Source: Pararhizobium antarcticum (GTDB taxonomy: Bacteria; Pseudomonadota; Alphaproteobacteria; Rhizobiales; Rhizobiaceae). From it: a stretch of 32,309 nt of DNA. The position numbers and the translations under genes are program-made. Of the stretch, positions 1 to 7,967 are shown one piece after another; within the stretch, counting starts at the first letter, position 1; every line of letters starts with the position of its first letter. The notes under the pieces are model-generated. The model did not search any database, was not told where the DNA came from, and was given only the letters and a program-made list of their open reading frames with translations. The stretch is from NCBI RefSeq assembly GCF_001885585.1, contig NZ_LSRP01000103.1:1-32309 (forward strand), read 5' to 3'.

Positions 1-1131
1 CCGTATTCGCGGCGCGGCGACGGGCGCGCGGCCCTCGGGCCTGTGCTGCGCGAATACATCGTCAGCGAGGCGATGCACGCGCTCGGCATTCCGACCACCC
101 GTGCTTTGGCGGCCGTCGTCACCGGCGAGCCGGTGCAGCGCGAACAGCTTTTGCCGGGTGGCGTCGTCACCCGCGTGGCGGCCAGTCATATCCGGGTGGG
201 CACCTTCCAGTTCATTGCCTCGCGCGGCGACACCGACGGGCTGAAACATCTGGCCGACCACGTGATTGCGCGGCATTTTCCGGATGCAGCCGGGGCCGAG
301 CGCCCCTATCTCGCGCTGCTCGAAGCGGTCATCGCCGCCCAGGCATCGCTGATTGCCCGCTGGCTGCAGGTCGGCTTCATCCATGGCGTCATGAACACCG
401 ACAATTGCGCGGTCTCAGGCGAAACCATCGATTTCGGCCCCTGCGCCTTCCTTGACGAATATGATCCTTCGAAAGTGTTTTCCTCGATCGATCGCAACGG
501 CCGCTATGCCTATGCCAGCCAGCCGTCGATCGGCCAGTGGAACCTCACCCGCCTTGCCGAAACGCTGCTGCCGCTGATCGATCCCGATGAAGACAAGGCG
601 ATTGCCCTCGCAACGTCTGCGATCAACGCCTATGGCGCGGCATTCCAGGATCACTGGCTGACCGGGATGGCGGCCAAGATCGGCCTTTCCACGCCTGAAG
701 ACGGTGATCTTGTCCTCGTCCAGTCGCTGCTGTCGGCGATGCACGCCAATGAGACGGATTTCACGCTTGGTTTCCGACGGCTCTGCGATGCCGCCGAAAA
801 TGCCGAAGCCGACGTGGCGTTTGCCGCCCTGTTTGCCGATCCGGCAGCCGCCCATGTCTGGCTTTCCGGCTGGCGGATGCGCCTCGGGCTCGACGGGCAG
901 ACAGCCCCTGCGCGGGCGGCGGCCATGCGAAAGGTCAACCCCGCCTTCATCCCGCGCAATCATCGCATTGAGCAGGCGATTGCCGCTGCGGTCAACGACG
1001 GCGATTTCTCGCTGTTCGAAGCGCTGGTCGAATGCCTGGCCAAACCCTATGAGGACCAACCGGCGTTTGCCGCACTTGCCACGCCGCCAAAGCGCGAGGA
1101 ACGGGTAACAAGGACGTTTTGCGGAACGTGA
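1..1131 (+). CDS. selO: Protein adenylyltransferase SelO (YdiU family), 5' truncated by window edge
   Basis: The frame is open from base 1 and begins inside the conserved block PYSRRGDGRAALG, so the gene starts upstream of the window. SelO is a pseudokinase-fold enzyme that transfers AMP from ATP to hydroxyl side chains of proteins and is linked to redox stress. The metal and nucleotide motif HGVMNTDN lies at 382-405 and the DFG-like DFGP at 430-441. The C-terminus ends TFCGT with a Cys codon at 1120-1122; in the E. coli enzyme a C-terminal Cys takes part in a regulatory disulfide, so a similar role is inferred. The next gene is convergent. A short GC hairpin around 1134-1150 (cgggcc/ggcccg) lies between them but has no T-run. 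The family call is secure. Confidence 0.93.
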   Translation, partial: PYSRRGDGRAALGPVLREYIVSEAMHALGIPTTRALAAVVTGEPVQREQLLPGGVVTRVAASHIRVGTFQFIASRGDTDGLKHLADHVIARHFPDAAGAERPYLALLEAVIAAQASLIARWLQVGFIHGVMNTDNCAVSGETIDFGPCAFLDEYDPSKVFSSIDRNGRYAYASQPSIGQWNLTRLAETLLPLIDPDEDKAIALATSAINAYGAAFQDHWLTGMAAKIGLSTPEDGDLVLVQSLLSAMHANETDFTLGFRRLCDAAENAEADVAFAALFADPAAAHVWLSGWRMRLGLDGQTAPARAAAMRKVNPAFIPRNHRIEQAIAAAVNDGDFSLFEALVECLAKPYEDQPAFAALATPPKREERVTRTFCGT

Positions 1132-1236
1132 GGACCGGGCCAATGGCCCGCATCTGGATTGTCGGTCGGGTTCGCTGGGGCGCGAACACCCTGTCGCACG
1201 CAGGCGATGGCAAGTTGCGTTTCCGGGCCGCCGGCC

Positions 1237-2274
1237 TCAGGTGGCTTTCGCCACCCATTTGTGCCACTCGCGCTCGCTGCCGTGGAAGACGTTGAGGTCG
1301 ATCTTGCCGTTGACGCCCTGCGACAGGCCTGATCCGGAATATTGCCAGAACAGCCATTTGCGGCCCGGGTAGCGCTTCGACGGATGGGCGGCGACAGACC
1401 GGAGCCAGAAGGGATGATTGGGGAATTCACCCTGCAGTTTGTCGGCGTAGAAATCCGGTGCGGTGTAGATGATCGGCCGCTGACCGTAATGGCGTTCCAG
1501 CTTGTCCATGAACACCGTCATCTTCTCGAGCGTCTTTGCCCGCGACAGCTTGAACTTGCAGCTTGATTCGCCGTTGTATTCGACATCGATGACCGGCGGC
1601 AGTGCGCCCGGTTCCTTCGGGACATTGCGAATGAACCAGTCGGCCTGTTCGCCAGCGGTGCGGCACCAATAGAAGAAATGATAGGCGCCGCGGCGGATGC
1701 CCGCTTCCTTGGCGCGGCGCCAGTTCGTCTTGAACATCGGATCGAGATGATCGCCGCCATCGGTGGCCTTGATGAAGGCGAAATTGGCGCCCTGCGTGCG
1801 CAGCTTCGCCCAGTCCATCTCGCCCTGCCAGCGCGAAACGTCAATGCCGTGCACCGCATGATTGCGCGGCGAGGCCTTGCCGAAATTGATCGGCTTGGCA
1901 TCGCGGAAGCGCTGGCTGTAGATCGCGCCGCGCGCCGCCTGCTGGGCATCGATGGCCGGGACCGCCGGTACCAGCATCGCCACCGGTCTTTCGGCCGGCT
2001 GCTGCATATCGCCGATCTGCGGAACGGTGATGAAGGCCTCGCTTTGCGCCGGCGGGGACGCCCAGGCAAGTTCGTGCGGCTCTGTTTGTCCGCCAGACGG
2101 GTTGGCGACATTGCCTACGCTGGCCACAGGGACGGGTCGCGGCAGGCGGACGACGGAACTCGTCGTCTCCTTCGAGGGGCCGCCGGGCACGATCTCATCG
2201 GGAAGCGTGCCGGAGGCGCAGCCGGAGACCGCAAGGCAGAGCGCGAGAAGTGCTGGAACAGACGATAGACGCAT
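1237..2274 (-). CDS. GH25 family lysozyme-like lipoprotein
   Basis: A 345-residue protein starting MRLSSVPALLALCLAVSGC, a lipoprotein signal with lipobox AVSGC, so it is probably anchored to a membrane. A low-complexity Pro/Val linker runs to about residue 130. A glycosyl hydrolase 25 (Chalaropsis-type lysozyme) domain follows: GIDVSRWQGEMDW near residue 143, FIKATDG, GAYHFF, the acidic core PPVIDVEYNGE, IIYTAPDFY and a closing WLFWQYSGSG. The Asp of GIDVS and the DVE pair match the catalytic acids of the family, which cuts muramic acid-glucosamine bonds in peptidoglycan. It is a single gene convergent with selO. A role in wall remodelling is inferred. The family is clear; the physiological substrate is not. 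Confidence 0.9.
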   Translation of the reverse strand: MRLSSVPALLALCLAVSGCASGTLPDEIVPGGPSKETTSSVVRLPRPVPVASVGNVANPSGGQTEPHELAWASPPAQSEAFITVPQIGDMQQPAERPVAMLVPAVPAIDAQQAARGAIYSQRFRDAKPINFGKASPRNHAVHGIDVSRWQGEMDWAKLRTQGANFAFIKATDGGDHLDPMFKTNWRRAKEAGIRRGAYHFFYWCRTAGEQADWFIRNVPKEPGALPPVIDVEYNGESSCKFKLSRAKTLEKMTVFMDKLERHYGQRPIIYTAPDFYADKLQGEFPNHPFWLRSVAAHPSKRYPGRKWLFWQYSGSGLSQGVNGKIDLNVFHGSEREWHKWVAKAT

Positions 2275-2751
2275 TGAGAACCCATACGCAAAACAACTGC
2301 CGATCGGACAAACGCCCGCTCGAGAGCCTAATGGACAGAAATGGCTAACGGAAACTTACCCAAAAAGACTGAATGCAATCTTTACGACCATGCTTAACGG
2401 CCCTGATCCACAGAAAGATCTGTTGACTAAAAACCGCGGTTATCGTGACCGGACCCGTCGCGTCCGGACGAAAGCATCCCGCCGCAAAACCCGCAGCTTG
2501 ACTGTGATTTTTTGCACGCCAACAGCGAATGTGGCCATTGAAAGGCAGTGGCGCCGCGTTATGTTGCCCCTATGGTTGCGTGCAGCGGACAAGAATCCGG
2601 TGGCGGCAATCCTGTCCATGGCCCCGCCGGGTGCGTTTTTTCCGGTGTCCGGGCCTGTCTGCTTGAATTTCCGCGGGCCCGCATCTCGGCGCCCGACCCG
2701 ACGGAAAACAGCCGCGCCTTTGCGTGGCTCCCACCACGGGAGACCTATCCA
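2275..2751 (+). promoter_or_regulatory. 477-bp gap upstream of gcd with a possible promoter
   Basis: This stretch separates the divergent lysozyme and gcd genes and must hold both promoters. The best candidate for gcd is TTGAAA at 2538-2543 and TATGTT at 2560-2565 with a 16-bp spacer, which would leave an untranslated leader of roughly 180 bases. The gcd frame stays open upstream to 2548, but that stretch lacks membrane-protein character and I read it as non-coding. A small dyad of gtccgga repeats lies near 2450-2470. I see no RNA gene or conserved small ORF here. Confidence 0.25.
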
Positions 2752-5076
2752 ATGTTGATCTTCACCGCCCTCGTCTTCACCCTGATCGGGCTTGCCCTAG
2801 GAGGCGCCGGCCTCTGGCTCGTCACGCTTGGTGGCAGCTGGTATTATGCCATTGCCGGCCTCGGCTTTCTCCTCACGGCCTTCCTCCTGTTCAAGCGGCG
2901 CGGTGCAGCGCTCGGCGTTTATGCCGCCCTCATCGTCGGCACGCTCGCCTGGGCGATCTGGGAAGTCGGCTTCGACTGGTGGCAACTCGGGCCGCGCGGC
3001 GGCGTGATCATCCTGCTCGGCCTCTGGCTGCTTATCCCGCCGGTGCGCAATCCGCTCGGCTTCAAGAGCCCGACCGGCCAGCTTTATCGTCCAAGCGCAT
3101 TGCCGCTCGGTCTTGCCGTTGTCGCCTCGATTGTCGTTGCCGGCTATGCGATGACGCAGGATCCGCTGGATCAGGCGGGCTCGCTGCCGACGGAACAGGT
3201 TGCCGCAGCACCGGATCTCGGTGGGACGGTTCCCGATGGCGATTGGCACCAGTATGGCCGCACGCCCTATGGCCAGCGCTATTCGCCGCTGGCGGACATC
3301 ACCCCCCAAAACGTCTCGAAGCTCGACGTTGCCTGGCAATACCAGACCGGTGACGTCAAGCGTCCCGAGGATGTCAACGAGACAACCTATCAGGTCACGC
3401 CGCTCAAAATCCGCGACACGCTCTACATCTGCACGCCGCACAATCTGGCAATCGCGCTCGATGCCGCGACCGGCAAGGAGAAATGGAAGTTCGACGCCAA
3501 TTCCGGCATGAACCCGGACCGCCAGCACCAGACCTGCCGCGGTGTCAGCTATTATGCCGACCCGGCCATCCCGGCTGGACAGGCCTGTGCCGAGCGTGTC
3601 TACCTGCCGACGGCCGATGCCCGGCTGATCGCGCTTGATGCGGCCAACGGACAGGTCTGCGAAAGCTTTGCCGACAAGGGCACGCTGCGTCTGGAAACAG
3701 GCATGAAGTACAACCCGGCCGGCTATTATTACTCGACCTCGCCGCCGGTCATTACCGATGGCAAGATCATCATCGGCGGCGCCGTCAACGACAACTACTC
3801 GACGCAGCAGCAGTCCGGCGTCATTCGCGCCTTCGACGTCAATTCCGGCGCCCTGATCTGGAACTGGGACAGCGGCAATCCGGATGTCACGACACCTTTG
3901 CCCGAAGGAGAGACCTATACGACCAATTCGCCGAACAGCTGGTCGATCTTCAGCTATGACGACGCGCTGAACCTCGTCTATATCCCGCTCGGCAACCAGG
4001 TGCCGGACCAGCTCGGCATGAACAGAAGCGAACATGTCGAGAAATACTCGTCGTCGATCGTCGCGCTCGATATCACCACCGGTGCCGTGCGCTGGGTGCG
4101 CCAGACGGTGCATCACGATCTCTGGGACATGGACGTTCCGGCCCAGCCCGTATTGCTCGACATCAACGGGACACCGGCCCTTGTCGGTCCGACCAAGCAG
4201 GGCGATCTCTATGTGCTCGACCGACGCACGGGCGAGCCGATCATCCCGATCCGGGAAATCCCGGCCCCGACCGGCGCCATCCCGGAAGACTTTACCGCGC
4301 CGACCCAGCCGATCTCCGACCTCACCTTTTCGCCGCCGCCGCTCGAAGGCCGGAACATGTGGGGCCTCACCATGTTCGACCAGCTTGCCTGCCGGATCAA
4401 TTTTGCCCGGCTGAAATATGACGGGCGCTACACGCCGCCATCGATCGAGGGATCGCTGATCTATCCCGGCAATTTCGGCACGTTCAACTGGGGCTCGATC
4501 GCGGTCGATCCGGAACGCCAGGTGATGTTCGGCATGCCCACCTATCTGGCCTTTACCTCGCGGCTGGTGCCGCGCGACCAGATCCCGCCGAAGGAACAGG
4601 GCGAAAAAGGCTCCGAACAGGGCCTGAACCGCAATGACGGCGCGCCCTATGGCGTCGTCATGGGCCCGTTCCTGTCGCCACTCGGCGTGCCCTGCCAGGC
4701 CCCGCCATGGGGCTATGTCGCGGGCGCCGACCTGCGCACCGGCGACATCGCCTACAAGCACCGCAACGGCACGGTCTATGACATGACGCCGCTGCCCCTG
4801 CCCTTCAAGGTCGGCGTGCCCGGTATCGGCGGTCCCATCATCACCAAGGGCGGCCTTGCCTTCCTCGGAGCTTCGGTCGACAACTATCTGCGGGCCTATG
4901 ACCTGACAACCGGCGAACAGCTCTGGCAGGCCCGCCTGCCGGCCGGTGGCCAGTCGACGCCGATGACCTACACGGCTGATGGCAAGCAGTTCGTCCTGAT
5001 CGTCGCCGGCGGCCACGGCTCCGTGGGCACCAAGCCGGGCGACTACGTGATTGCGTATACGTTGGCTGAAGAATAG
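2752..5076 (+). CDS. gcd: Membrane-bound PQQ-dependent glucose dehydrogenase
   Basis: A 774-residue quinoprotein of the glucose/quinate/shikimate family, close to the roughly 800 residues of E. coli Gcd. It oxidises glucose to gluconolactone on the periplasmic side and passes electrons to ubiquinone. Residues 1-150 contain about five membrane helices; the beta-propeller follows, beginning near GDWHQYGRTPYGQRYSPL (about residue 163). HQTCRGVSYY, HHDLWDMDVP (Asp456, matching the catalytic Asp466 of E. coli) and GPTKQGDLYVLDRRTG (Lys482, matching Lys493) are all present. ATG 2752 is preferred because GGGAG precedes it and the membrane helices start there; the frame is open 204 bases further upstream. 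No pqq gene lies in the window, so cofactor supply must come from elsewhere. Glucose is the likely substrate, but another polyol or quinate cannot be excluded. Confidence 0.93.
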   Translation: MLIFTALVFTLIGLALGGAGLWLVTLGGSWYYAIAGLGFLLTAFLLFKRRGAALGVYAALIVGTLAWAIWEVGFDWWQLGPRGGVIILLGLWLLIPPVRNPLGFKSPTGQLYRPSALPLGLAVVASIVVAGYAMTQDPLDQAGSLPTEQVAAAPDLGGTVPDGDWHQYGRTPYGQRYSPLADITPQNVSKLDVAWQYQTGDVKRPEDVNETTYQVTPLKIRDTLYICTPHNLAIALDAATGKEKWKFDANSGMNPDRQHQTCRGVSYYADPAIPAGQACAERVYLPTADARLIALDAANGQVCESFADKGTLRLETGMKYNPAGYYYSTSPPVITDGKIIIGGAVNDNYSTQQQSGVIRAFDVNSGALIWNWDSGNPDVTTPLPEGETYTTNSPNSWSIFSYDDALNLVYIPLGNQVPDQLGMNRSEHVEKYSSSIVALDITTGAVRWVRQTVHHDLWDMDVPAQPVLLDINGTPALVGPTKQGDLYVLDRRTGEPIIPIREIPAPTGAIPEDFTAPTQPISDLTFSPPPLEGRNMWGLTMFDQLACRINFARLKYDGRYTPPSIEGSLIYPGNFGTFNWGSIAVDPERQVMFGMPTYLAFTSRLVPRDQIPPKEQGEKGSEQGLNRNDGAPYGVVMGPFLSPLGVPCQAPPWGYVAGADLRTGDIAYKHRNGTVYDMTPLPLPFKVGVPGIGGPIITKGGLAFLGASVDNYLRAYDLTTGEQLWQARLPAGGQSTPMTYTADGKQFVLIVAGGHGSVGTKPGDYVIAYTLAEE

Positions 5077-5101
5077 GGCGACCCTTTCCAAGAGGTACAC
5101 A

Positions 5102-5133
5102 AAGGCCCTTCCGGCAACGGGAGGGCCTTCTTG
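5102..5133 (+). terminator. Hairpin terminator after gcd
   Basis: The arms AAGGCCCTTCCG (5102-5113) and CGGGAGGGCCTT (5118-5129) pair over 12 positions with one G-T and a gcaa tetraloop, 25 bases after the gcd stop. The T-run (TTCTT) is weak. The position and stem strength support termination of gcd. Confidence 0.6.
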
Positions 5134-5371
5134 GCTGCTGACAAACCCCGGAATACCTTTGTGAGCGATGTGGCAACCTCACTCTCCGTCTTCCTCGCCC
5201 TCGTGGCGGGGATCCAGTGACCCGACGTCCGTCGGGTCAAATACTCCTTTCGCCCAAGGACTTGGGCGGCTGGATTCCTGTGACAGGCACAGGAATGACG
5301 GAGGCTGTGGGATCGCCTTTTCCACGACTGGCAATTATCCCATGTAGCAGAACATTGGTTTGTCAGCAGCC
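5133..5371. repeat. Mosaic palindromic repeat island bounded by a 15-bp inverted repeat
   Basis: GGCTGCTGACAAACC at 5133-5147 is repeated perfectly inverted at 5357-5371. Inside are three perfect stem-loops in a row: TGACCCGACG/CGTCGGGTCA (5218-5239), CGCCCAAG/CTTGGGCG (5251-5268) and ATTCCTGTG/CACAGGAAT (5274-5296). GGATCCAG and CTGGATTC flank the first two in inverted orientation. This resembles the intergenic mosaic repeats spread through rhizobial genomes (RIME-like), but I cannot assign a named family without a search. No coding capacity is apparent. Confidence 0.65.
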
Positions 5372-5373
5372 TC

Positions 5374-5404
5374 AAGGCCCTTCCGGCAGCGCGAAGGCCT
5401 TTTG
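5374..5404 (+). terminator. Second terminator-like hairpin resembling the gcd terminator
   Basis: AAGGCCcTTC (5374-5383) pairs with GAAGGCCTT (5393-5401) with one bulged C, followed by a short T-run. The arm text aaggcccttccggca matches that of the hairpin at 5102, so the two hairpins look like copies at the two edges of the repeat island. Confidence 0.4.
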
Positions 5405-5513
5405 CTGCCGCTTATGCCGGGGCCCGACGATAGACACTTCCTTTAGAACAGCCTGTTATGGTCCCGTTCGCGGCCAGCAGTGCCGTGGACAGGGACAGGG
5501 ACAGGGTTTGGAC

Positions 5514-6866
5514 ATGACAGAGCCGTTGCGGGTCGGCAAGGCGGAATTGCTCAGCGCGCTCAGCCATGCGCTCGACCTGACCGAGGGGCAGCCCGAGGGG
5601 CATGGGGTGCGCTGCTGCTGGATCGGCATGAATATCGGCCGCGCCATCGGACTTGTCGGCGCGGATCTCAATGATCTCTATTATACGCTGCTGCTCAAGG
5701 ACATCGGCTGCTCCAGCAATGCGGCGCGGATCTGCCAGCTTTATCTGACCGACGACCGCGACTTCAAGCGCGACGCCAAGCTGCTTGATGACAGCCTGCC
5801 GCAGGTGTTGCGCTTCGTGCTTTCGCATACGGGGCTGAAAGCCGGCCTGTCCGAGCGTTTCCGCTCGCTCGTCACCATCTTTGCGACCGGCGGCACAATT
5901 GCCCGCGAACTGATCGAGACACGCTGCCAGCGGGGCGCCGAGATCGTCCGGATGATGCGCTTTCCCGAAACGGTCGCCACCGGCATTCTCGATCTCGACG
6001 AATACTGGAATGGCAGGGGCAAGCCGACCGGTCTTGCCGGCGCGGATATTTCGATCCATGCCCGCATCGCGCTGATGGCGCAGGTGGCGGATGTCTTCCA
6101 CACCAGTTCAGGGCCGCTGGCCGCCCGCCGCGAGGTCGCGCGCCGCGCAGGCAGCTGGTTCGATCCACAGCTTGCCGCCATCTTCGAACAGGTCGCGAGC
6201 GAACGCTCCTTCTGGGCGACGCTCGCGGCACCGGACCTGAAGGACGTGGTCATCGCCATGGCGGGCGAGGATGCAGGCGACGGCGTCGACGAGGACTATC
6301 TCGACGACGTGGCCGTGGCCTTTGCCGAAGTCGTTGATTCGAAAAGCCCGTTCACCAGCGGCCACAGCAAGCGCGTGGCGCTGTTTACCGACCTGATCGC
6401 CGAGGAAATGGGCCTGGACGAGGCAAGGCGGCGCTATCTGAAGCGCGTTGCGCTCCTGCACGATATCGGCAAGCTCGGCGTGTCCAACCAGATCCTCGAC
6501 AAGCCGGGCAAGCCCGACGAGGCCGAGTGGCAGACGATCCGCAGCCATCCCGGGCTCAGCGAAATGATCCTGTCGAAGATTGCAGCCTTTGCCGACCTTG
6601 CCCGCATGGCCGGCGCGCATCATGAGCGGCTGGACGGGCGCGGTTATCCGAACGGCATCAGCGGCGACCAGATCTGCGCGGGCACCCGCATCGTCACCAC
6701 AGCCGACATTTTCGACGCGCTGACCGCCGACCGCCCCTATCGTGCGGCCATGCCCGTCTCGCAGGCACTCGGCATCATGGCGAAGGATATCGGAACGGCG
6801 CTTGATCCGGACTGCTTTGATGCGCTGGCCCGCGCCCTGCAGAAGCTGGAAAAGGCGGCAGCTTAA
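5514..6866 (+). CDS. HD-GYP domain protein with a degenerate N-terminal HD-GYP half
   Basis: A 450-residue soluble protein. HD-GYP enzymes are metal-dependent phosphodiesterases that usually hydrolyse cyclic di-GMP. The C-terminal half is intact: GHSKRVALFTDL, LLHDIGKLGVSN (His316-Asp317), AHHERLDGRGYPNG (His369-His370) and a following ADIFDALTADRPYR. The N-terminal half has the same order of elements with key residues lost: LLKDIGCSSNA (Lys62-Asp63 in place of His-Asp) and DEYWNGRGKPTG (residues 162-172) in place of HHE...GRGYP. I infer an internal duplication with an inactive first copy, perhaps sensory. ATG 5514 is chosen because the AGGG-containing run gggacaggg lies just upstream; the longer open frame crosses repeat DNA. 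No GGDEF, PAS or receiver domain is visible. Confidence 0.85.
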   Translation: MTEPLRVGKAELLSALSHALDLTEGQPEGHGVRCCWIGMNIGRAIGLVGADLNDLYYTLLLKDIGCSSNAARICQLYLTDDRDFKRDAKLLDDSLPQVLRFVLSHTGLKAGLSERFRSLVTIFATGGTIARELIETRCQRGAEIVRMMRFPETVATGILDLDEYWNGRGKPTGLAGADISIHARIALMAQVADVFHTSSGPLAARREVARRAGSWFDPQLAAIFEQVASERSFWATLAAPDLKDVVIAMAGEDAGDGVDEDYLDDVAVAFAEVVDSKSPFTSGHSKRVALFTDLIAEEMGLDEARRRYLKRVALLHDIGKLGVSNQILDKPGKPDEAEWQTIRSHPGLSEMILSKIAAFADLARMAGAHHERLDGRGYPNGISGDQICAGTRIVTTADIFDALTADRPYRAAMPVSQALGIMAKDIGTALDPDCFDALARALQKLEKAAA

Positions 6867-6893
6867 GCGTCTGCCGCCGCCGATCGCTCGCCG

Positions 6894-7775
6894 CTAGAGC
6901 ATCTCGCCGACCATGCGGCCGATCTCGGCAAAAACCGGATTGAGATCTTTTACCGGGACGCTGGCCTCCGCCACATAGGCGCTGATGAAGATCGGCTGGC
7001 GACGCTCCGGCCGGAACAGGCCGACATCGCAGGCACCGCCCTTGTCCGTCGTTCCGGTCTTTTCGCCGACAAGGCCGCCTGCCGGCAGGCCGGCGCGCAG
7101 GCGCGCATCGCCGGTCTTGTTGGCCACCAGCCAGCCCAGCAAACGATCCCGCGCCGATGGGGAAAGCACATCGCCGGCCAGAAGCGTGGTGATCGTCTCG
7201 CGCATCGCGGCCGGCGTCGTCGTGTCGCGTGGATCGCCCTTCAGCGATTCGTTCAGCGTCGGTTCGGTCCTGTCGAGACGGGTCGTCGCATCACCGATTG
7301 AACGCAGCCAAGCGGTCAGGCCCTGCGGGCCGCCGATCTCGGCAAGCAACAGGTTTCCGGCCGTGTTGTCGCTGAGCGTGATCGCTGCGTCGCAGAGCGC
7401 CGACAGGGTCATGCCCTCGCCATCTGCAAAGGCCTCGGTTCCCGGCGAATAGGACACGAGATCGGCTTTTGAAAATTTGACCCGCCGTTGCAGCGCATCC
7501 TCGTCATCCTTGATGCCGGCCAGCACACAGGCTGCGGCCAGCGTCTTGAACGTCGACAGCATCGGAAAGCGCTCCGTCTCGCGATAGTCGAAGCCGATAT
7601 TGGTTTCGGTATCAAGCACGGACACACCGAGCCGTCCGCCTGTCTTCTTTTCAAGGGCTGCCAGCCGGACGCCGATATCGTCGTCATCGGCGAAGGCCAG
7701 CCGGTGCGTCTGGAGCACGGGCAGGAGAAGGACAGCGGAGCCAACAAGGCTGCGGCGCGTCAGGAACAGGGACAT
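6894..7775 (-). CDS. Class A beta-lactamase
   Basis: A 293-residue serine beta-lactamase that hydrolyses beta-lactams in the periplasm. All class A motifs are present and correctly spaced: STFK at Ser74-Lys77, SDN at 135-137, EPTLN at Glu171-Asn175 and KTG at 239-241. These correspond to Ambler Ser70, Ser130, Glu166 and Lys234. The N-terminus TRRSLVGSAVLLLPV is a signal peptide with twin arginines, suggesting Tat export. ATG 7775 is chosen because GAGGA lies about seven bases upstream; a TTG 15 bases further out would place that ribosome site inside the gene. No divergent AmpR-type regulator is present, so expression may be constitutive. The spectrum cannot be read from the sequence, and the Cys69 typical of some carbapenemases is absent. 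Confidence 0.95.
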   Translation of the reverse strand: MSLFLTRRSLVGSAVLLLPVLQTHRLAFADDDDIGVRLAALEKKTGGRLGVSVLDTETNIGFDYRETERFPMLSTFKTLAAACVLAGIKDDEDALQRRVKFSKADLVSYSPGTEAFADGEGMTLSALCDAAITLSDNTAGNLLLAEIGGPQGLTAWLRSIGDATTRLDRTEPTLNESLKGDPRDTTTPAAMRETITTLLAGDVLSPSARDRLLGWLVANKTGDARLRAGLPAGGLVGEKTGTTDKGGACDVGLFRPERRQPIFISAYVAEASVPVKDLNPVFAEIGRMVGEML

Positions 7776-7967
7776 GGGTTTTCCTCGCAATCAAAGGCCA
7801 TCGCAGGGCATGGCAAAGACCCACGCCGATGATTCGATGGCCGCTTTCACCGGTACCGGTGGATAGGATGCGATTGTGGCCCTCCTGTGCCTGGCCTCAC
7901 CCTATCCGCCCAGTTCCTGCCGGACACCTTGATGCCCGACACATGCCGGATACAGGATTGCAAGGCC
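7776..7967. promoter_or_regulatory. Gap upstream of the beta-lactamase with a 14-bp perfect palindrome
   Basis: CACCGGTACCGGTG at 7848-7861 is a perfect palindrome about 73 bases upstream of the beta-lactamase start. It could be an operator. No clear -35/-10 pair was found beside it, and nothing else is seen in the gap. Confidence 0.3.

Noticed and set aside
2548..2751. An N-terminal extension of gcd by 68 codons
   Set aside because: The extra residues lack the hydrophobic pattern of the family, and a proper ribosome site precedes ATG 2752.
2797..5100. A 767-codon open frame antisense to gcd
   Set aside because: High-GC codon bias keeps the opposite strand open; the translation is Arg/Gly/Asp-rich with no motif, while the plus strand is an unmistakable quinoprotein.
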